Positions 18,320-27,938 are shown, counted from the first letter of the stretch. The stretch: 28,348 bases of DNA from Selaginella moellendorffii (GCF_000143415.4 NW_003314387.1:347828-376175); one strand, 5' to 3'. Program-made: numbers and translations. Notes: generated by a model not told the origin, from the sequence alone.

Positions 18320-18356
18320 TAAGTGACTAAAGTAGAATGGAAAAATTAGTCACTTA
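18320..18356. repeat. 11-bp hairpin at the end of LTR1
   Basis: TAAGTGACTAA pairs perfectly with TTAGTCACTTA across a 15-base loop, two bases before the LTR terminus. In LTR2 (24071-24107) one base differs (CAC to CGC), leaving one mismatch. Confidence 0.85.
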
Positions 18357-18361
18357 CAACT

Positions 18362-18373
18362 TGGTATCGGAGC
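18362..18373 (+). other. Primer binding site of element B
   Basis: TGGTATCGGAGC starts three bases after the LTR and differs by one base from TGGTATCAGAGC, the complement of the 3' end of plant initiator tRNA-Met, a very common primer for plant LTR elements. Confidence 0.8.
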
Positions 18374-20880
18374 TGTTCCTTAGTCTGACTTTTATTGATG
18401 CTCAAGTATATCACCATTGATGTTGGCATCGGAAGGTCCTAGGAGTGGGCTTATCCTTGAGGAGTAGCATGTCAAGAGGACACAACTCTCCACTCAAGTT
18501 CATGCGTGAACTTCGGCACAATGCGGTGGATAGAAAAGGGCCAATAATGAAACGACTTTGGGATCTTGGGAACAGTATAAGGTTTCCTCAGAGAGCTGAG
18601 GATGTGATCCAAATGAGTGTTTGACGCAACAAACGGGCTAACGTAGTTGTGATAAACAACTATAGTTGGGATCACGGGAAAGATAAAGACTCCAAAGCAA
18701 TAAAAGAGTCACAAGATTATCCTCATATAGTTGAGGTTGGTGCTCATGAATGTGAGACCAGAAGTAATGACTGTGGGAGGTCAAATACAGAAGAGGGCTA
18801 AAGTCCTTGAAATGGTAGCTGGGGCTACCTTTAATAAATGCTGGAACAACCCAAGGAGTTGGGGGGTGTACTTAGAGATGAGTTAGTATTCTCATCACAT
18901 GGACAAGTAGTCCTAAGGGGCAAAGGTTGCCCCAGAGAACAAAATCAAGTGTCAGAGTAACACTTGTGAAAATAGTCCTTGTGAGTGAGGACATGAATGC
19001 AAGAAGTGTATTCTAGTGAGCTAGTGCCCGACAAGTAGGACCTTATGGGTCTGTGGATTAACGAAGTCCAAAACTGTTGGATAACTCAAGGAGAGTCAAG
19101 GAATGGTCCTAAAGGACTGATGGAAGCATTTGGACTGAAGTGTGTGGTACCCCACGAAGGATGGGGGGGATCATAAGATCCAAGGATGAGAACAGAGGGT
19201 ATCTCATCGATGGCAAAATATGCCATGCTAAAGTCGTGGGAAGGGTGTTCCCAAAAAAAAAAAACTTTGAAACAAAGTTGTGTGTGACCTCTATGGTGCA
19301 GTGCTAACGGATGGTTGGCATGAGAAAGAGTGGTATTGATCTTGGCAAAGACTTAGACACAAAGAAGAAGTGTCATAGAGGTAAACTCGTGGAGCCAATG
19401 GTGTGGAGACACCAAATGTGCCAAGGTGTGATACCTTGAGGCTATGTTGGTGGGTTCATGAGAACCCCTTGCCAAAGGAATCCCAATGGAAATGGAAATG
19501 GCATAGCCTAAGCTGCAGAGCATGCAGTTGAAGTGTGGTGACCCAGATAATGATGGAGGTGTGGAAGCACCAGCAATGAGTTGTAGGACTTGACAACTAT
19601 GAGGCAACTAAGCAAAAGGTGCAAAATAATTGGTTAAACGGGTAGAAGGTAGCTACCCAAGCCTTCTTAATGGCATAAGGAAATTGGATATACCCTTACG
19701 GGGGATAAGTTGCTTATGTTGCGATATAGTAAGTCAATGTCATGAAAGGAAATACTCATTGTTAAGGAAGCCATCATTGGGACACTTGAACACTCTAGAA
19801 CACCAGAAGGTGGTGTTTGATGTCGCGAGGGCAATAGATAAGGCCCAAGGGACTAAGTCCCTAGCGAATGATGGATAGAAGGTGCTATCCAAATGTCCAA
19901 GGTGGTAGAGACAGGAGAAGACTGTCTACTCGAATTGGACAAAGCCAAAAATGGAATTTTGGCAAGGCTAGTGATGGGCATGTAAAGGCCCATAAGCAAC
20001 AACGTAATCTCAGTGTGTGGGATTATAGAGTGAGCATAACTGGATTGAGGAACCACTCCCTAGGCTATTGGGTAGGTTCATCCCTAAGAATACTTGCTAA
20101 GGCATGATAAAAAGTGCAAAGCTATCCTCTTGGTCTGGAGGAGAATGACCGAAGGAAAGGTGTGAAGCCAAAAGCAAGAAGTATGGGAGTAGAACCAAAC
20201 CATAGGAATCGAAAGGCATAACCAAGGTTGGTTATGCTAGCTGGGGGCTCGAGGGTGTTGCCGCTAGCAACCGTGATGCCATGGAAAGTCTAAAATATGG
20301 AATTGTCCATGTTAGACTATATGGTAATTGGAAAGCTTGCAAAAAGGGAGGCCTTAGTAAGCTAAGGGATAGAGTTCCTTCAAGGTTCCCAAAGATGATT
20401 CTAGGTAGTTTAGTACCTAGAAAGGCCAAGTGTAAATAGTTCAAAGAACGTGCGAAATCAGAGTGGCACAGCAGAAGCGTGGTCTTGAAGCTTGCCATGA
20501 GGCAAGGTTATCAAGGTTAGGGAAGTAGTTCCCGAGTGTTCAAAGAGAGGGCTTTGAACGAAAGTCAATGATCAAGGGCTTTCACACTTGTGCAGGAACC
20601 ATGTTACAGTGGTCGGAGGACTTGCCAAAGTGAGATTGGCAAGTCAGGGGAACAAATACCCTAGTTGAAGGTGATAACTTCAAAAAGGGTGGGCCATGGG
20701 GCCAAGCATGGAGGAGTCCATGCATGATCACAGACTTGTCAAGTGAGAGGACTTGATAGTGTGGAGGAACTAGGTTCCTAAGCTGTGATCTATAGCGCGC
20801 TTTGAGTATAAGTTGGTGCACCGGTGTGGGGAGTCACGCTAGGCATCCTGGGTGATGCCGTCCGTAGATGCATATACGGA

Positions 20881-20935
20881 GGTTGGGTTCGAGTCCCGAC
20901 CCTCTAGTGCTTGGGTTCAAGTCCCAATGCACTAG
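20881..20935. repeat. Two tandem tRNA T-arm-like hairpins
   Basis: 20881-20901 reads GGTTGGGTTCGAGTCCCGACC and forms a T-arm-like hairpin with loop TTCGAGT. At 20904-20935, CTAGTGC plus TTGGG pairs with CCCAA, a bulged T and GCACTAG, with loop TTCAAGT. Both 7-nt loops match the invariant TTCRANT of tRNA T-loops and the pol III B-box. No D-arm or anticodon arm is seen upstream, so this is not a tRNA gene. Confidence 0.65.
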
Positions 20936-20954
20936 GGCGTGGTGATGGTTTGGA

Positions 20955-21225
20955 ATATGAGGACACTCATTTTTCGGTGGTCATGGACTCTCAGTGTGGA
21001 GACTGGTTTGGGCACACTGCCAAGCAAGGGATGCCTCGGAGTCGTGATGCACGGTTAGATTGCTTAGTGTGGCTCAGCATATCTAACTTAAACACTTTGG
21101 TGCCAGTGGCACCAAGGACGTGGTGAATGAGATGGGGACACCCAGTCTCAGTTGCTATGGACCCTTGGCCGGAAGGGCTGGCTTGGGCACACCGCCAAGT
21201 GTGGGGGATGCCCCCAGGGTCGTAG
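20955..21225 (+). repeat. Diverged direct repeat inside element B
   Basis: About 20955-21050 and 21130-21225 share the order GGACAC, ATGGACyCT, GGCTGGyTTGGGCACAC, GCCAAG, GGGATGCC and GTCGT with many changes and small indels. Confidence 0.5.
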
Positions 21226-22378
21226 TTAACAAGTTAAAGGTCTGGAAGACCTAGTACCTATTGGCAAACCTGTTAAGATGCCGAGCTGAGATCACTTGAT
21301 CTTGTGGCTAAATAAGGACAAGGTCCTTGTTTGGGCTAAGGAATAAGGTTCCTAGTTCAAAGTGTTGATTTGAACTATTGATGATGGTGTGGCTTGGTCA
21401 AGGTGACCAAGTGGGAAAAGCACATTAGGGAAATGAACTATGTCATTGCGATGGCATAGTGTGTCCAAGGAAAGTAGTGTCTAAAGAGACCTATGGGAGG
21501 GTCACAAAGTTGGGCCGTGGATAGAGCCCACAGCAGAAGCTAAAAAGACTTACTAAGGGTGAACACCCTAGTCTTGGCAAAGCAGAGCCTTTGCTATGGA
21601 ATCAAAAGAATACCTCAAGGAGGGAGGCAGAGATTCAGTGTTTCTTGGTGCAACAATCAACGGATAGGAGCAAAAGATGAGTGGCCAAGATAGGGCCATG
21701 GAATCCCTTGGAAGGAATCCAAGTGACAAAGTTAGGCAAGAAACAATAATGTGTTGGACGCTAACAAATTGCGAGAAAGGAAGTGTGTTTCCAAGGATGG
21801 ATTCCGAATTGTTCCGATTTGGCGAAAGTGGAAGTTCCAAGGGAGGGAGCAGTAAGGTAGCCAAATGATAGGGCCATGGACAACCCTAGCACAAAGTATG
21901 ATAAATGGAACTTAGTGCCCAAGGTGGCACGAAATAGAAGAGAAGATGATGGTGCCCTCAAGTAAAGAACTTCCTAGGATGGGAAGTGGAGTTGCACAAT
22001 ATGTGCAATGCAAGGTGTTGGAGACACCTAGGAAAATTGACTTCAAGAAGTCAAAAGTAAACGTTCCAAAGTGCAAAGGTTATATCAATGAAAATTGAGA
22101 CTACTCAAGATGGAGTAGTGGGATTGAGATAGAGACGGTGTCTCTAACAAATTTAGCGAGAACTAAACCAATAAACGGAAGGAACCACCACAAGTGGTCC
22201 AATCAATCTCTAAGTTAGAGAGACTATCCTCCTTAGAGGATGGACAAGGCATGGTGAGCCTTCGGGGTCAAACCATAGACAAATATTGGCCGGGTGCCAA
22301 GGATGGGAATGGTAATATCTGCGGGTGTGACTTTATAAAAGGGTTTACCGTTCGATGAGGACATCAAACTTCGTCTAT

Positions 22379-22389
22379 GGGTGGTGGAG
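22379..22389 (+). other. Purine-rich tract before LTR2
   Basis: GGGTGGTGGAG just before the LTR2 start; a weak but correctly placed polypurine tract. Confidence 0.45.
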
Positions 22390-22629
22390 TTGTGAGACAC
22401 AAAATCCCTAGGCCCCAAAGTGGAGCTGGAAAGGGTGCCACGTGGTAGTGGCCGAAGTGAAAGCCAAACGAGCGTAACACATTTGGACTAAAAGCTCCGA
22501 CTTGAAAGGTTGAGAGCGGGAGTGGAACTCCTAACAAAGTGCTCGAGGAACAAGCACGAAGCGAGCAATAAGCGAGGCTCCAAAAAGGGACCCAAAAAGG
22601 ACCAACACATGACACGTGGAAGTGTCTGA

Positions 22630-23115
22630 GGTGGAGTCCGAGATGGAGTCCGAGATGGAGTCCAAGATGGAGTCCGAAGTGGAGTCCGAGATGGAGTCCG
22701 AGATGGACCGAGACGAAGTCCGAGATGGAGTCCGAGATGGACCCGAGACGGAGTCCGAGATGGAGTCCGAAGTGGAGTCCGAGATGGAGTCCGAGATGGA
22801 CCAAGACGAAGTCCGAGATGGACCCGAAATGGAATCCGAGATGGAGTCCGAGAAGGACCCGAGATGAAGTCCGAGGTCAAGACCGAGACCGGGACCAAGA
22901 CCGAGACCGAGACCGAGACCGGGACCGAGACCAAGATCGAGACCGGGACCGAGACCGAGACCGGGACCGAGACCGAGACCGGGACTGAGACCGAGACCGG
23001 GACCGAGACCGAGATTGAGGCAAAGGCCAAGACCGAGCCCGAGCCCAAGCCCGAGCCCGAGTCCGAGTCCAAGTCCGAGTCCGAGTCCGAGTTCGAGTCC
23101 GAGTCCGAGTCCGAG
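22630..23115. repeat. Hexamer-based minisatellite in LTR2
   Basis: Same three sub-arrays as in LTR1: GAGTCCGAGATG-type to about 22865, GACCGA/GACCGG to about 23030, and GAGTCC/GAGCCC to 23115. It is longer than in LTR1, so the array changed length after, or during, insertion. Confidence 0.9.
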
Positions 23116-23187
23116 AGGGTGAAAGCCCAAAGCATTCATCTCCCAGACCCTGGGGGTTTGGTGAGCTCCAAAAGTATAGTAAGGGGG
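23116..23187 (+). promoter_or_regulatory. Promoter-like module in LTR2
   Basis: AGGGTGAAAGCCCAAAGCA followed by CCAAAAGTATAGTAAGGGGG; counterpart of 17386-17455 with one CG to CA change in the first block. Confidence 0.45.
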
Positions 23188-24109
23188 AGGACTGTAGTGG
23201 AGCCAGTTTGGCCAGGAAAGGCCAGTTTGGCCCAAGAAGGCCAGACCCAGTGTTGGGTGATGAACTGACCACTAGGAAGTCCAAGACTAGAGTGAACACG
23301 GACCGACAAGCGGGGTAGCTTGGTGAAGTGTTCAAGAGCCGGCTCTAGTTCCCCCGGGAGATCGACTGGCCGATGCTCCTAGTCCAAGTGTGGGTGGCAC
23401 TACCTACTTGGATACCAGGCGTGGCTCAATGGAACCTCGCTCTAAGCCCATGGCTAGAGCGCCCAAGGGCGGAAGGTGGGGAAAGTACCTAGGTGGCTCA
23501 TGTAAGGCCACGGTGTTCCGAAATGTCGTCCCAAAGGCCCAGATTGTGGAAAGGAAGAGGAGTAGTCCTCTGGGGTGTGACCAAGGACACAGTCGTGTGG
23601 TGATGAAGTCCCAGAGGACCGTGGGGCTTAGTGGTCGGGCCGGTGGGCCTCGATCCAGTGGCAGTGTTGGCAAACACAGCCAAAGGCAAAAAGGGACTTA
23701 GTGGGGACTGACAGACGGATATTGGGGAAGGCTATTCCCTTTGTCGGTGAGCATCCTAAGGATGCTAAGGAGTGGATCTGGGATGACCACTCATGGATGG
23801 TTGGCCTAGTCTTGGAAAGACAAGACTGTGTTGCAAGTGGTATTGGACTACCAGTGCAGCAAAGGTGATTGGGCATGGCCTTAGCGTAACAGGCTGTTAT
23901 GTTGGTGGTACCTTTGAATGTCGGTCATGGGATCGGACACATGGAACACTTGGACCAGGTGCAAGGGTTGAGTGGCATGGATGCCATTTTTGGGGCTAGC
24001 AAGTCCCAAGTCCTGAATTGGACTTATGGAGGTTGTGAATGAGACTCCTCCAAATGGTCGGAGGTGTGGTTAAGTGACTAAAGTAGAATGGAAAAATTAG
24101 TCGCTTACA

Positions 24110-25435
24110 TCCTGCTCCATGATCCTGGTGTTTCTCGCTGTGTTCTTGGTCTCGGGAGTTGCATTTGCTTTGTTGGATGTGGGTGACGTGGTCGGGCCAG
24201 ATTCTTTGAGGTGGTTGGAGATGAGCTTTTCAGTTTGATGGTGGATGAACAGCCCAGATGTGGCGCTGAAATTAATTTATCCGTTCAGAAACTTTTCGCT
24301 TGGAATTTTGTTGAAGGGGCGGAATTTTTGTGAATGCTGGTCATGGTATTTGCTGGAGGAGGCATGCTTGTGTGTTCTTCAAGTGATTGGTGAAGGTAGT
24401 CAATGTTTTCCTTTGTGGAACGTGTCGAGGAGGTCGAGGCTTTGAGAATGTTGTTCTCAACTGGTGGAGAAATTGAGTTCAGGGCGAGCAGCTGACATTT
24501 TCCTTTGGCAATGTTGATGTGTTTGTGAGAAATTGTCGGTTTTGGGGCTGATTCAAGTGGATGCGGGCTCTGGGGTGAGTGTGGATGGTGGTGTGAGTTA
24601 TCTTCATTGTCGCTGATGATGAGGTGCTCTCAAATTAGCGGTGGCGGCGAAGTGGAGTTGAATTGTTGGAGTGTTTGTTGCTAGAGCTGGTGTTGTTGGA
24701 GTGAGTTGAGCCTGATTGTTGAGATGTTGGCTTCGGTTTCTTGCTGGGAGTTGCTCCTTCTGATTCTGACTGTTCTTCGAAGCTGTCACTTTGTTCTGTG
24801 GAGTTCATTTGGGTTGTCCACGGTTGTTTGTTGGGAAGAGCTTGGTGTAGAGCAATCAGCAGTGGGAATATTACTGTCCGCATGGTCTTTTTGTTGAGTG
24901 TGGTGAGGATGGCGCAGTCGAGAAGCTTGAGAAGGAGCTCGTGGAGATGATGAGCCACGTTCACACGTTTGCCGTCAAGTAGAGCTCTGTAGACTTCTAC
25001 TCTGCACTTGCCAATGGTGCGATCTATTGGGCGAAGTTCGTAGTAGAGGAGGAGGGATTTGAGGCGATCCATATGCTGCTCCTCGATGTCCTCCCATGTG
25101 AGCTCACCGGTAATTTCTCGATTGGCCTTGATGATTTGCTGTGGAACTTCTCCTGAAAATTTGAGCAGTCCCTTGTTGGAGATTTTGAAAACAGAGGCGA
25201 TTCTTGGTGATTTCGTTGGTGCTGTCGGTTATGGTGCCATTCTTGGGGTTGAAGGAGGCGGCCAGCTTCCTTGCTAGTTTTTGATCAGGGTGTGTTGAAA
25301 AGGCCTTGTGGAGGAGCTTGAATCCATGGCCCTTGAGCCAGGTGGTTGTGTCGTTGCTGGGAAGCCTAGGAATATGGTGTATGACGTATCTGAGGCGCCG
25401 CTGTGGATGAGCTAGCATCTTTCTCTTCATTTTCT
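24110..25435 (-). pseudogene. Extra ORF of element C downstream of integrase, proximal part
   Basis: The minus strand starts near MKRKMLAHPQRRLRYVIHH (about 25430), followed by WLKGHGFKLLHKAF and LARKLAASFNPKNGTI. After one frame change near 25190 it reads FSGEVPQQIIKANREITGEL, LLLYYELRPIDRTIGKCRVE, YRALLDGKRVNVAHHLHELL and IFPLLIALHQALP. The core pattern 'LL.Y..LRP......... YALL.GK.INV...I..EL......FP.LI..L' resembles the Pfam 'putative plant transposon protein' domain (PF20167) found in plant gypsy-type elements. A Q/S/N/T-rich low-complexity tail follows, and the coiled-coil part continues at 16790 beyond element B. The position after integrase is that of env-like or accessory ORFs. Two or more frame changes make it non-functional. 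The domain call is from memory of the pattern and is moderately secure. Confidence 0.55.
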
Positions 25436-25803
25436 GTGGTCGAAGTGCTCACCCCGTTAGGGTTCTTGAAACCTGTAACTGTTGGTTGGCTGATTGTGTG
25501 GCGCTCGATTGTTGGTGATGAATGGTAGAGATTTGTTGACGGAATTGATGTGGTTTGATTTGGCTTGATTGCAGATCAATGGTGGATATTGCTGATGAAG
25601 TTAACTCAAGTTCAACTATTGATATTTGCTCAGGTGGCGTTGATCCAACAGTAGCTTGGGACTTAGAGATTTTTGCTGCTGTTTATTGCTGAAGTTGGTG
25701 GATGAGTTCGTGTTGAGTTGAGTTGAGTTGAGTTGTGTCGAACTGATTTGAGTTAAAGTTTGTCTGCTGGGGTGAGTGTCGATTGTTGGTTTTGGGGTGT
25801 TTG
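25436..25803 (-). other. Spacer between integrase and extra ORF
   Basis: Minus strand rich in A and C; no motif. Includes a GTTGA pentamer repeat at 25712-25735 (plus strand reading). Confidence 0.5.
25712..25735. repeat. Pentanucleotide microsatellite
   Basis: About five tandem copies of GTTGA on the plus strand. Confidence 0.8.
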
Positions 25804-26370
25804 TCAGTTTGGGTCGGAAATTTGCTGAGGTGCTGATGCTGAATATGTCGACGTGATATGGTCGAAGCTTGTTGAGGTTGACGATCTCAATGAAGTCTTC
25901 AGTGAGTGTGCTGACTTTGGCGGTGCCGTTGGGGTATAGTTCAATGATTTTGAAAGGTCCTTGCCATTTGGTGTGGAGTTTTCGGCCAAGTTTGCCGATG
26001 GGTCCTCGGTATCAGAGAACATGATCGTCGACGTTGTATTTGGGAATGTTATACCGGGATGCTTGTCAGTCATGCCGAGCTTTTCTCTGTTTTTGGATGG
26101 CGTGAAGTGTCTAGAGGGCGTTGAGTCGGAGTTTGTCGAGATGTTCGAGTTGCTGAAGCCTTTCTCGAACTGCATGTTGCTGTTGCTTTTGCTGTGGCAT
26201 GTCAGAGAGGTATTGCTTCGGCCCACTTGGTAGTGTAATCGGTGGTGATGATGATGTACTGATTTCGTTGACGGGTGCTGACTTGGGGTCCGATGAAGTC
26301 GAGTCCCCATTTCTGAAATGGTGCCATTGGGAATGTTGGGTTGAGTTGTTGAGTCTGAGTTTTTTGGCAG
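25804..26370 (-). pseudogene. Integrase remnant with large internal deletion
   Basis: The minus strand reads WGLDFIGPQVSTRQRNQYI and TDYTTKWAEAIPL, the start of a gypsy integrase core (first catalytic Asp in 'GLDFIGP' and the 'DY.TKW.EA' motif). It then jumps to ERLQQLEHLDKLRLNAL and, after a frame change, to PIGKLGRKLHTKWQGPFKI and ELYPNGTAKV, the C-terminal GPY/F-type module. The core between, with the second Asp and the Glu of the DDE triad, is missing, as is most of the HHCC zinc finger (only DYCQKTQ remains). It cannot be active. Confidence 0.8.
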
Positions 26371-26660
26371 TAATCGGTGTTGGTTGACAGTATGTAGTGT
26401 TGGAACTTTTGAAGTGAGTAGATCATGCCGAGAGCTTTTTTCTTGGTGGTGGTGTAATTTCGTTCAGCTGGGTTGAGTAGTCAGCTGGCGTAGTAGATTG
26501 GTTGATCTCGGTTGTTGTGTTTAGTTTGGCTGAGAATTGCACTAGTGACAATGTCGAAAGTGTCGACATGAATGTGGAACTCTTGTGTCCAATTGGGCTT
26601 GGAAAGGATTGATGCTGTTGTTAGTTTGAGTCAGAGAATGTCGAATGCTTGTTGCTGTTC
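26371..26660 (-). pseudogene. RNase H fragment
   Basis: The minus strand reads FHIHVDTFDIVTSAILSQ, QPIYYAS, a stop, then NPAERNYTTTKKKALGMIYS and LQKFQHYIL. This is the N-terminal half of the retrotransposon RNase H ('.A.....GA.L.Q', 'YSTTEKE.LA.V.A..KFR.YL'). The rest is deleted, and integrase sequence follows directly. Confidence 0.75.
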
Positions 26661-26666
26661 AAATGT

Positions 26667-27480
26667 CTATGTCCATTGGGCATCTTGCTTCAATCCATTG
26701 GTGAGTGGTTTGGCAATGTGAGCGTACTTGTGGATGAATCGTCGGTGATATCCGACTTTGCCGAGGAAGCGCTGAAGTTCTTTGTCGGGGTTGAGTGCTA
26801 TGTCTTTGTTCTCCTCGCACTTGTTGAGGCATTTCTCCAGGCATTCAAGATGTCGATCTTCCAAGATGAAAACGCTGAAGTCGTCCATGAAGACTCTCAT
26901 GAAGTCGGTGAGGTATTCTCGGAAAGTGTTGGTGACAAGCCTTTGGAAGGTGAATGGGGCGTTGTAGAGTCCAAAAGGCATTCGTCGGTAAGCATAGGCT
27001 CCCCATGGAATGATGAATGCTGTCTTGTGCTGATCTTCTTCGGCAATGTAAATTTGGTTGTAGCCAGAGAAACCATCGAGGAAGGAGTACATCTCGTGTC
27101 CGGCGACTACGTCAAGAACTTCATTGGTAAACGGTATTGGGAAAACATCTTTTTCAGTGGCGTCGTTGAGCTGTTTATAGTTGACGCAGATTCGAAGTTT
27201 GCCATTTTTCTTTGGCACAACCACCAATGGTGAAAGCCAAATCGGATTCTGAATCGGGTAGATGTACTCGACTTGGAGAAGCTTGTTGAGTTCTTTCTTT
27301 ACTTGTTCCATCAGATTCGGATTCATCCGGTAGGCTGCTTGGCTTCTTGGTTTTGAGTCTGGAAGAAAGGTGATGGTGTGAAGGCTGAGTTTGGGCGAAA
27401 TTCCCTTAAGGTCTCGATAACTCCAAGCGAACAAGTGTTTCTTCTTTTGGAGAAGATTGATGCCTTTGTCTCAAAAACTT
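26667..27480 (-). CDS. Ty3/gypsy reverse transcriptase (pol fragment)
   Basis: About 255 codons are open on the minus strand, the longest genuine coding stretch of the window. In order: LFAWSYRDLKGISP (the linker before the polymerase), HTITFLPDSKP, PIWLSPLVVVPKKNGKLRIC, GHEMYSFLDGFSGYNQI, YRRMPFGLYNAPFTFQRL, and the catalytic box VFMDDFSVF at about 26866-26892, followed by FLGKVGYHRRFI. The phenylalanine in the F-x-DD box and the flanking motifs are typical of plant Tat/Athila gypsy elements. It copies element RNA into DNA. The Met at 27434 is internal, since in the living element this is part of a gag-pol polyprotein. The catalytic residues are present, but protease, RNase H and integrase around it are damaged. 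Confidence 0.92.
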
Positions 27481-27938
27481 GCCGAGATGTCGGTAGCGAG
27501 TACAATGTAGTGTTCGTTGCCATCATCGGCAAGGCTGAATTTTTTGAGTTTTTGGTCGGCTGGAATTGACGGAATGTAGGCAACTTTGTTGTGGTTGTCG
27601 ACTGTGAATGTCGGTGGCGCTTCGAGTTTTGTATCTCGAGTGACTGGATTTTTTAGTGCTGATGTAATCGGGGGTCGTTCTCATTGGAAGTCGGCGACAA
27701 TTCGGAAGAGGTCGATCTCGGCCAAAGGTTCGAGATCGGGGTAGGCTTTGAGAATTTGTTGTTCTTCATAGTTGTCGAGGCCATCTTCGAGATTAAATTC
27801 TTCCAAGTCAATAGGTCGGTTTTGGCTGGACAGTGATTTGGTCGCTTTTGTCGACACAGTTGTCGGTCTGTCTGGTCTGTGAAGGATAAGATTGTCATTG
27901 GGCCAATCTTGATAAACTTGGGCAGTTCGGAGCCAAGG
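27481..27938 (-). pseudogene. Protease-RT linker of element C, decayed
   Basis: The minus strand is A/C-rich with several stops; short frames (27323-27583, 27653-27898) are pieces of the polyprotein linker. The only recognisable part is the run leading into FAWSY. Confidence 0.5.

Larger units (their letters stand above)
16795..18358 (+). mobile_element. 5' LTR of element B (1564 bp)
   Basis: Starts TGTGAGACAC and ends GTCACTTACA. It matches 22391-24109 throughout, with about 35 substitutions outside the minisatellite by eye, all but two of them transitions and many in CG/CA/TG pairs. Length differences are in the minisatellite and in a ~20-bp duplicated block (LTR2 near 23222-23245). It contains a minisatellite, a promoter-like module, and many hairpins including 17997-18017 (9 bp), 18057-18076 (7-8 bp) and 18320-18356 (11 bp). 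Open frames of up to 274 codons on the minus strand come from the minisatellite. Confidence 0.95.
18359..22390 (+). mobile_element. Hairpin-tiled non-coding interior of element B
   Basis: No protein motif in any frame; the plus strand is rich in A and G. It is covered with short perfect inverted repeats. Stems of 7 bp or more seen by eye start and end at 18917-18933, 18946-18966, 19263-19279, 19799-19817, 19848-19862, 19872-19891, 19944-19963, 20216-20237 (9 bp), 20287-20318 (7+5 bp), 20401-20420, 20538-20559 (8), 20620-20644 (9), 20904-20935 (7+5), 21054-21087, 21097-21115 (8), 21354-21376 (8), 21393-21411 (8), 21545-21575 (6+5), 21992-22008, 22037-22054 (8), 22100-22119, 22130-22146 and 22207-22221. 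Many 5-6 bp stems fill the spaces between, for example 22223-22240. Function is unknown. A structured RNA genome, or growth of palindromes by template switching, are possible explanations. Confidence 0.8.
16795..24109 (+). mobile_element. Complete non-autonomous LTR element B (LARD-like), nested in C
   Basis: Two long direct repeats flank a 4032-bp interior. LTR ends are TGTGAG...CTTACA. The left flank ends TCCT(T) (16790-16794) and the right flank starts TCCT(G) (24110-24114), which is a 4-bp target duplication, or 5 bp with one change. Removing the element joins the two halves of the extra ORF region of element C. A primer binding site follows LTR1 and a purine-rich tract precedes LTR2. The interior has no open frame longer than 98 codons and no gag or pol motif, so the element must have moved with proteins supplied by another element. 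Large non-coding LTR elements of this kind are called LARDs. Confidence 0.9.
22391..24109 (+). mobile_element. 3' LTR of element B (1719 bp)
   Basis: Direct repeat of 16795-18358, same ends (TGTGAG...GTCGCTTACA). It is longer because the minisatellite is about 130 bp larger and a block around 23222-23245 (GGCCAGTTTGGCC-like) is duplicated. Bases that are CG here are often CA or TG in LTR1, and the reverse also occurs, so both copies have decayed since insertion. Confidence 0.95.

Noticed and set aside
18359-22390. CRISPR-like or satellite array
   Set aside because: The hairpins are all different in sequence and unevenly spaced; no repeated unit is present.
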